From Crocodylus rhombifer (Eukaryota > Chordata > Crocodylia > Crocodylidae): a DNA stretch of 64,000 nt. Positions 57,023-64,000 of this stretch are shown here, piece by piece. Position numbers and translations under genes: made by a program. Numbering within the stretch: the stretch's first letter is position 1; each line of letters starts with the position of its first letter. The stretch covers positions 462,427-526,426 of the forward strand of contig JAVSML010000949.1 of assembly GCA_038503035.1 (NCBI GenBank), given 5' to 3'. The notes under the pieces were generated by a model. The model worked only from the letters and a program-made list of their open reading frames with translations, was not told the origin of the DNA and did not search any database.

Positions 57023-57895
57023 GAAAAAGGGTGTTTTTGGTAAAAGCTGACTCTTTTGCCTTTTTTGGCCAAAAAGCCATTTCCCATTAATACTGTTTTG
57101 ATGGGGAAAAAATCACAGGCGTGAGTAATAACAACATACATGTGCGTTGGAGTACGCCGCCTATTCCATGATGGTGGTGTTTAAAGGCCCCAACTGAGAC
57201 TAGGCCTCCATTTGGCTGGATCTGCACATCTTGCTATTATGAAGGGAATCCCGCCCAGGGGCTCTCAGCTGGAGGGTGGGAGGAAGGCATCAGTGCAGAC
57301 CAGGCTCTGACAATGGTATTGGTGGGTTGAGAGATGGAGGTCCTGGGAGGTGCCTCATATGGTCATCCAAAAGATTTAGTGCCTGGATTGCATTTATGTG
57401 GAGGCCCATTGACGTGGCTCTGGCAGGAACAAAGGGGCTGTACAATAAATAAGAATCAGGCTCCTTCTCTTCCCACAGCAGTCGTATGTCATGGTTTTAT
57501 TTTTCCTGTCTCTTTATTTATTGCCTTTATGAACCTCGTGTACAGCGAGTGCAGAAACAGGCAGGGCATTTCCCCAGCGCTCCACGTCGATCGTTGCAAA
57601 TGCCACTCCCACTTGGTATTAGTCAGTGTAGCAGCATCTAAGCTTGGCTGCAGCTTGGAGTGAAGCAAGATCCTGCTCCAGTGCCTGGAAAACCTTTGCT
57701 CGGATGGGGAAAAGGAACAACAGACAAAAGAGCAGTGAGAGACAGAAGGCAAGGAGGACAAGCAGTCAGTGAGAAGCAATGCCCCTTCAAAGGCCTGACG
57801 CTCTGTAGCTTGAGGCATGGTCCTCTTCTTGGGATCCTCCGAGTGTGGTTTAACCGGTTCTCTGCAACTGTTGGGGCAGAGAGTTGATGGTGCCC
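57021..57895. other. Unassigned stretch
   Basis: Frames at 57,334-57,663 (+) and 57,489-57,818 (-) overlap. A CTTCTCTTCCCACAG acceptor-like string near 57,464-57,478 is followed by no convincing coding exon. Confidence 0.35.
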
Positions 57896-57899
57896 GTGT

Positions 57900-58048
57900 C
57901 GCCCTGGAGGTCTCCTGTACTTTGTAGGGCAGGTTGGACAGTCACTTGGCCGGGCTGGTTTAGTTAGGGATGCTCTTGCTTCGAGCAGGGGGCTGGACTA
58001 GAAGGTCTTGTGAGGTCCCTTCCAGCCCTCTTGTCCTACGACTCCTAA
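57900..58048 (+). mobile_element. CR1 3' end
   Basis: GGCAGGTTGGACAGTCACTT, CGAGCAGGGGGCTGGACTAG and a CTACGACTCC-type end. Short and somewhat diverged. Confidence 0.8.
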
Positions 58049-58911
58049 GAGAATGGGGGCATTTGTCAGCTCATGGAGGAGTTCGGGGACCATGCCAGGA
58101 GTGCCTCTCTCCCAGAGGACTGTGAGTGCAGCAAAGAGATTGCAAGTGAGCCTTTCCTGTGGCTGGTGGGAGCAGAGGGACAAGGGAGCAAGCAGGCAAG
58201 TGGTCTGAACCATGCCTGAGGACTCTCTTCGTGTCTGAGAGAAGACCCCATGTAGTCCAAGCATTTGGTTTATGGACTGGGTTGTCTATTTTGACTCCTT
58301 CTGGGAGAAAGTTTGCCCTGGAGGAGTAAAAACACTGGGAAAAGACTGTGAACAAACCTGAAAGATTGTGTGTTTGAGTGAGCAAACCCCTGAACCTCCT
58401 ACAGGGATCACACCTCTTCACACCCCTGACTGCCCTCATTATCCTAGTCTATAGTGGACAGAGAGCCAACAGATTGAGAGGGATACATATCTGCTTGTCT
58501 GCCCTTTTAAGTCCCACTATGTGTATAGTGGCAAGCAGCCATCTCCTTAGGGGCCAACATATGCTTTGAATTGCTACAAAACATTTTTAAAACATAATTT
58601 GGACACACATGCGTGCTGTTCGCACCACTGGAGTCAACAAGACAAGGATCTCATGGAAATTGTCTCAGTGACCAGGTCAATGGGCCATCTGTGACAGTTT
58701 GGTGGGGTCTGTCTACATGGAGTTGGTGAAATCTGTTGCGATAAAATCAGTGACTCATAGAAGGCCTCTATGCTGAAATCCACCTACCATGACAACTCCA
58801 CTGACACTGGTGGAGTCCTCCATCTCCCAACTTATGTCAAGTTTCTTTCACATGGGCAACTGAGAGTCATTAAGCCTAATGATGATGCACTGACCAAACA
58901 ATAGGGTAGCT
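58049..58911. other. Unassigned stretch
   Basis: No supported feature. CATTTGTCAGCTCATGGAGG and its neighbours look unique. Confidence 0.4.
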
Positions 58912-59206
58912 AAGGGGTGGCCAACTTGCAGCCTGAGACCCACAAGTGGGATAGGAAGCATCTGCATACAGCATAGCAGGGTGGGGCAGGCAGTACAGAT
59001 AGTCTAAGGAGCAGAAAGCAGAGCAGCAGATCAGGCAGGGAGCACAAGACAGCAGGCATGAGGCAGAGGAGCAGATCAGAGAGGTAGTATCAAGCAGGGA
59101 GCAGGAAGCAAAGCACAAAATTGGGCAGTGGAAGAGGACTGGAGCGCTGCTTGGGGAAGCAGGGGGTTTAATTTGTGGCCTAACTGTTTGATCCCCACTG
59201 CTTTAG
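58912..59206. mobile_element. hAT-like MITE, GAGCAGAAAGCAGAGCAG type
   Basis: Starts AAGGGGTGGCCAACTTGCAG and ends GATCCCCACTGCTTTA, imperfect inverted ends. The interior has many GGAGCAGAAAGCAGAGCAGC steps. Similar interior sequence occurs at 59,272-59,360 and 63,480-63,550. Confidence 0.55.
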
Positions 59207-59229
59207 AGGGAGAGCATTAAACCATGCAT

Positions 59230-59365
59230 ATCTAGATGACATGGGCAGCCTCTGGCAAGGGCAGACTGGAGAGGGGACAGGCAGCACAGTGGCAGATAGT
59301 GTAGGGAGCAGAAAGCAGAGCAGAAGAGCAGGCAGGGAGCACAGGGCAGGAAAGAGAAAACAGAA
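59230..59365. repeat. Second copy of the GAGCAG-type interior
   Basis: CAGGCAGCACAGTGGCAGAT, GGAGCAGAAAGCAGAGCAGA and GGCAGGGAGCACAGGGCAGG repeat the interior of the adjacent MITE without its ends. Confidence 0.5.
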
Positions 59366-59389
59366 CAGCATCTTGGGCTGGGAGCTCAT

Positions 59390-59665
59390 TGCAAATGTGG
59401 AATGACATTTTTGGCAGTGGCTTCTCAGCTCTGGAAACCCCCTCCTCTTGATGCCTGACAGAGCCGGAGCCTGGACGTCTTTCAGAAGCACTGTCCCTTT
59501 CGACCTGGGCAGGCCGTGAGCAGTGGGAGCACGGCTGAGATACTGTTTAGTGGGTCTTTGATTCACATTAATGTTCGAGTTCCCCTTTTAAGTTGTTTTG
59601 TTCTACTGCTGTAAGCTGCTCTGAGACTTTTATGGGAAAGGTGGCCTATGAATTGCATAAATCAA
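59390..59665 (+). mobile_element. L2-like LINE 3' end
   Basis: Reads, with one stop, SALWKPPPLDA then RSLDVFQKHCPF, the LWN.LP...RSL..F.KHLK order of L2 ORF2 ends. The 3' UTR GTAAGCTGCTCTGAGACTTT, GGGAAAGGTGGCCTATGAAT and AATCAATGAA tail follow. Confidence 0.7.
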
Positions 59666-60326
59666 TGAAGAAAATGTGCCTCTTTGTTTAAATGGAAATG
59701 TCCTTGTGAAAATGTCTATTTTAATTGAAAGAGTTGAAATTTGAAAACATGTCTTTTCAAGGAACAGTTTGGACTGTCAAAAAACCCCCAGACACACCCA
59801 AAAAGGCTTTTAGGTTCTGTCTTTTTCATAAAGTTGGCGAACAACCTCTGAATAATGGCAATGAAATATGTTTTATTCTCTTGACCAACTCTCATGTGCA
59901 AGATGGACGGCTGAAGGTATTATTTCCCAAGGGGTATAGGACTGCTGCGAATACTTCTTTGCTTAGAAATGTACCACAAATTAACTTCCTCACCTTATTC
60001 CTCACTCGGGATGTTTTGTGAGACTGTCCATTCACTACTGATAGGTTGATCTCTGGCTGCATCTAAGAAGATGCCAAATACAGTGGGTTGGAGTTAAATT
60101 CCTATCGGTAAGATACCTCCTATTCAGAGGAGGCACGTGGAAAAAGGCCTCATTCCAGTTCTGCAGTTTAAAAGTCACAGGGTATGAGTCAGAAGCCACA
60201 CAATCAAACACAAAATACCACATTTCTCCTTAACCCACGGATTGTCAACTATCATTACCCAGAGCTACACGTTTCAAGCCCCGGCACTGTAGATCATAAC
60301 TGTGCTCAGTTTGAACAGGCGTTTCT
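59666..60326. other. Unassigned stretch
   Basis: The 98-residue frame at 59,725-60,021 has no known family features. Confidence 0.4.
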
Positions 60327-60496
60327 GGGTACGTCTACACACCCGAGCACTGACAAACAAGCCCTAGGAGAAACTGGTTTGGGGTATATGCTCACCGGGC
60401 TGCTCTGTTGTCTACTTTGTGGAACAGACACAAGTGGGAAGGGTAATATCTTGGCACCGAGTGCAGCTTTGCTCAGAAGCAGTGTAGACATAGCCC
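60327..60496. mobile_element. MITE with GGGTACGTCTACAC ends
   Basis: Begins GGGTACGTCTACAC and ends GTGTAGACATAGCCC, good inverted ends of about 15 bases. 170 bp, no coding capacity. A clear duplication was not found. Confidence 0.75.
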
Positions 60497-61129
60497 ATGT
60501 GTCTATGAAGAGGAAGATGAGGAGGTCAGAGGGGATCTTGTAGAAGTGTACCATTTCCCCTTCCTGCACACAGCGGCTTACATCCCCCAAACCCAGGTAG
60601 GCAGAACCAGGTAGGTTCTAGATCCAGGTAGGTTCAAGAGAAGCTGTGTTTTCCTTGGGACATGATCCCTTGGGATCTGACCTTGCTGTGGGCAGTCGGC
60701 AAACCTACATCTCCTAGTTAGAGCCAATGTTTTCCTTTTCCCAGACAGACAGTTTAGCACAGTCATCCTCTTCCTCTTCAGGTCTTTCTTGCCTCTGGGT
60801 AACCTGCATCTGCAGCACAGCATCCAATTCTGGGCCTACCCACACCAGAGAGACCGACAAGATAGAAGGGGCTGACAAAAGGGCAGGACAAAATAATAGT
60901 GTGGTATGGAGAGCTTGATTCAGGACAAGAGGCTAAGGCTAAGCGTAGCGTGGCTTAGTGATATGTGCTATTAGTATTAGGGTAATGCTTAGGAGACCCA
61001 GCATCAACTACTCTGTATGAGGAGCTGTGAAAACAGAGAACAGAAAAAGTCCCTGCCCTAAGGAGTTGGCAGTGTAATGTGAAGAGATGAGACAATACTA
61101 AAGACCGTGGTCTTGGTCTAAACATTCAA
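60497..61129. other. Unassigned stretch
   Basis: AGGTAGGCAGAACCAGGTAGG and its variant near 60,595-60,635 form a tiny tandem. Nothing else. Confidence 0.4.
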
Positions 61130-61690
61130 AGAATCATAGAAAATGAGGGCTGGAAGGGACCGCAGGAGGTGACATCTAGTCCAAACCCCTGCCCTAGGCA
61201 GGACCATCCCCAACTACATCATCCCAGTCAAGGCTTTGTCAAGTCAGGGCTTCAAAACCTCCAAGGATGGAGAGTCCACACCTCTTTGGGTGACCTGTTC
61301 CAGTGCTTCACCACCCTCCTAGTGAGAAAGTATTTTGTAATATCCAACCTCAACTTCCCTTGCTGCAGCGTGAGCCCATTGCTCCTTGTCCTGTCGTCTG
61401 CCCCCACTGAGACCATCCATCCCAGCGCCATCCTCTTTGCAGCCCCCTTCCAGGGAGGTGAAGGCTGCTGTCAAATCTCCCTTCGGTCTTCTCTTCTCCA
61501 GACTAAAATAAGCCCAGTTCCCTCAGCCTCTCCTCATCAGTCATGCACCCCAGCCCTTGAACCATTTGTGTTGCCCTACATTGGACTCCTCCAATTTGCC
61601 CACATCCTTTCTGTAGTGGGGGATGTAAAACTGGATACAGTACTCCAGTTGTGGCTTCATCAGCTACCCTACATCAGGGTAATGTTGCTA
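61130..61690 (-). mobile_element. CR1 3' portion, antisense
   Basis: Plus strand reads AAGAATCATAGAAAATGAGG, then AACTACATCATCCCAGTCAA, ATATCCAACCTCAACTTCCC, TGAGCCCATTGCTCCTTGTC and CTGGATACAGTACTCCAGTT, the reverse complement of CR1 from the ALVRPQLEY region to the 3' end. The 226-residue plus-strand frame over it is a shadow. Confidence 0.92.
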
Positions 61691-63379
61691 TCTGCTATGG
61701 CTTCCTATTTCACTGCTCATGCCACTCTGCCTCCCCATGGGGCTGCACCCCATGTCCTGCAGCTGAGACACTCTTTTTTAAGTTTCACCAGCCTGCTAGG
61801 ACCAGCTTCTGAAATCCAGGACTATCCTGGCAAAAACCAGCACATATGATGACCCTACTCATATTCAGATTATTGTCCACTGGAGCCCCCAATTGCCATG
61901 GATGCGATGACTTTGTCAGCATTTCCACTCACCATCTATGTAGATATCAACAGGAGAGAGTGATGCATTGATATACCACAGATAGATAAAAAGATGTGGG
62001 TGTTACAAGGAGTCATATATCTGTAAGGAATGGGAAGGAACTGCTAATGGAAAAGGAAAGTCTTCCAATAGCATTGCACACTAGAAGATAGGGCAGTTTT
62101 TGGATGGCAAGAGAGGGAAGTCTCATTTTTCAAGATGAGTCAAACTAGATTGGAAAAGCCCTAAAAGATGCCCTGGAAAGAGAAATTCTGCATCACCAGA
62201 GGGATTTAGTGCCTAGACAGATACCATCTGGCATCTCCATCTGCAGTGATTAGCATGGTATCTGCTGCAGTTAATCCAAGCAGAAATGGTTTACTCTGTG
62301 GGTCTGATTTCTCTTTCTCTCTCTCTTTTTCCCTTTAGCATAAGTTTTGGAAATAGCCAGACCAATGCCAGGGGTGGGGGTGTATAATACCAGCTGTCAC
62401 CCCTAATGCTTATAGGAGACAGAGAGATCCTCAACCAATCCAACCCACCATCAGGAACAAGATAAATCCACTTTCTAATGGGCTTTTAGCTTTTCCCTCT
62501 GCAACCACAGCGGCTGGACAGCTAGATACATGCCTTCTTCTTTATTTCTGAAAATAAGAATAAATCTTGCATGTGTGCTTGGGTACATGTGCAGTCTGCT
62601 CTTAATAGCCCTGCCTGGAGACTGATGTATGTAAGGACATCCTTTCTAGGAGCTGAAGCCATCACATTCCTAGTCACTGGGGTATAACCAGCTCATTTTT
62701 CACTTTGCCCAGATTACATGTGGTATAAATTCAGTAAGCCGAGTCACACAAAGAAGTTCAACAGTGCATCGGTGCCTGTGCCAAACTTTAGGCTGGGCTT
62801 ATATTCTTCTTGCTGTTCAAAGGCAGACTTAATACCCTATTAAGTGGGCATCACTGGATGTGTAATGAGCTTTCTCAGGGGAAAAATTACCTAGCCCCCT
62901 TCCAGCAGTGTATGCCTTTGTAAGCTATGAAAGGTGTGCTCACGCTTCAGACTGCCATCTCAGGTGGATATATCTAAGTGATCACAGAAGTCACTGGGGA
63001 CTAATCATCTTGATGGTGTGAACATACCTTCAGACAAGGGGCCAAATTCCTTTGTGAGTGTGAACAGGCAAAACTTTGCTGCAGCCAGTGGAGTGGCTAC
63101 ATTTTCCATCCGTCCAGGATTTGTCCTTTCGATGGGAGATTTCCCAATCTGCCCTTTGCACCTGTGTTTTCAATAGGTTATGTGTCTTTAAAAGCTATTT
63201 TCACATCCTTAGAAGAGCCACGTGACACTGTGGGAGGAGATTTTGCTAATGACTGGAAAATTCAATGAGTGACTGTATTTCCAGTTGCAATGTGTTGGGG
63301 GAGGGAGGTGGTGCTGTGTGTTTCCATCCTTTAGTGTCCCCACCAAAGGTTAAGGGACATACTACTTCTTAAACCAGAG
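61691..63379. other. Unassigned stretch
   Basis: CTTTCTCTCTCTCTTTTTCCC near 62,312 is a short pyrimidine run. No gene is supported. Confidence 0.4.
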
Positions 63380-63595
63380 ATGGCCAACCTCTGATTGGCC
63401 AACATGTGACTTGTTGGCCAATAAGTGACACCAGCAGCCTGTGTGACACACAGCAGATTAGGGAGAGGGCAGGAGAGTGACCGATAGTACAAGGAGCACA
63501 AGGCAGAGCAGCAGATCAGCCAGGGGAAGGAGATCAGAGTGACACCAAGGGGAGAGTGCAGGTTTTAATTTCCAGCATGGCTGCCAAATAAGTTG
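63380..63595. mobile_element. hAT-like MITE, GAGCAG type
   Basis: ACCAGAGATGGCCAACCTCTG at the left, then GGAGCACAAGGCAGAGCAGC and a GTTTTAATTTCCAGCATGGC right part, matching the 58.9-kb element in order. The ends are less well preserved. Confidence 0.5.
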
Positions 63596-64000
63596 ACTCC
63601 ACTGACTTAAACCATTAAGGGGGGCTTTATTTGTTTCAGCAAACCCATGGATTTGGAGTTGGAAGAGACCTATGGTTTAGTATAGACCTGTACATTTGGA
63701 ATTAGGAACCACAGTTTATGGGGCCTGCATGAATACAGGTATTTCTGGGGTGTGATTTGTTACGCAGAGTAGTGGGAATAGGCCAAAAAAATGGGATGGA
63801 AACACATGAGGAAGATGTGACTGATTTGTGCAGAGATCAGATGTCACAGAGAAAGCATGGAGATGATGGAGCCTATATTCAAGTTGCAAGTCAGGGGATC
63901 TGGATGCATGATTTTTCTGTGCATCCTTGGATGGGTCTATTAGGGCTAAATCCAAATAAGGATTTGGGTCCTGCTATGCTTAACTCTGATGGGGGGGTGT
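63596..64000. other. Unassigned stretch to window end
   Basis: A TTTGGAGTTGGAAGAGACC string near 63,653 might be a decayed repeat. No gene is supported. Confidence 0.35.

Noticed and set aside
56596..57141. Several frames rich in Tyr/Ile/Cys, Met, His or Ser
   Set aside because: They are translations of the TA, TATG and GAT simple repeats.
57464..57663. Host exon after the CTTCTCTTCCCACAG acceptor-like site
   Set aside because: The following frame has no recognisable protein features or donor site context, and the supporting signals seen at 14.1 kb are missing.
61169..61849. 226-residue plus-strand frame
   Set aside because: It is the antisense of a CR1 3' portion followed by flank. No protein family is seen.
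1..64000. A coordinated novel gene system
   Set aside because: No cluster of co-oriented genes, no shared regulatory sites and no intact host coding genes are visible. The structure is explained by transposable elements and unassigned non-coding DNA.

Overview
The window looks like gene-poor nuclear DNA from a vertebrate, most likely a reptile of the crocodilian type. A turtle is the main alternative. The reasons are many CR1 LINE fragments whose 3' ends carry short tails such as ATCTATGA or TCTATGAAA repeats, older L2-like LINE ends, MIR/CORE-SINE-like and tRNA-like SINE relics, many short palindromic DNA transposons, and Penelope-like debris. There is no prokaryotic organisation. Nearly every long open frame belongs to a transposable element or is a chance frame.

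Layout. 1-2,600: a 5'-truncated but fully open CR1 ORF2 (RT domain intact) beside or inside an older CR1. 4,468-4,571: a ten-base assembly gap between two identical 47-bp copies. 5.2-8.5 kb: an old CR1 end, a possible solo LTR, and a complete 1,261-bp non-autonomous hAT element with an exact 8-bp target-site duplication. 12.7-14.3 kb: a MIR-like SINE and, on the minus strand, the only candidate host exon (acceptor site, 41 codons with one membrane segment, stop, AATAAA). 14.4-20.6 kb: a microsatellite, a CR1 tail and several MITEs. 20.6-22.85 kb: a long, frame-broken CR1 on the minus strand. 23.2-31.8 kb: nested inverted repeats, L2 and SINE relics, hAT MITEs and two copies of a GTGCATTAA-rich MITE. 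35-41.5 kb: a CR1 end, a Penelope-like inverted pair, then the decayed BED-finger hAT transposase (38.2-40.2 kb, minus), with a matching hAT terminus at 41,535. 43.7-49.5 kb: foldback elements, SINE relics, L2 ends and a TA-flanked MITE. 49.6-64 kb: CR1 ends, a hAT MITE, a compound microsatellite, an L2 end and long unassigned stretches, some of which look like candidate conserved non-coding DNA.

How the parts relate. The 7.2-kb hAT element and the 41.5-kb terminus share about 400 bp. This suggests, by inference, that the 38-40 kb transposase belongs to the family that mobilised the short element. The CR1 copies fall into several 3'-end types of different age. No cellular pathway, operon, CRISPR array or intact host gene is visible. 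I did not find a convincing new biological system. The most useful leads are the terminal-exon candidate, the autonomous/non-autonomous hAT pair and the Penelope-like inverted pair with hammerhead-like remnants.
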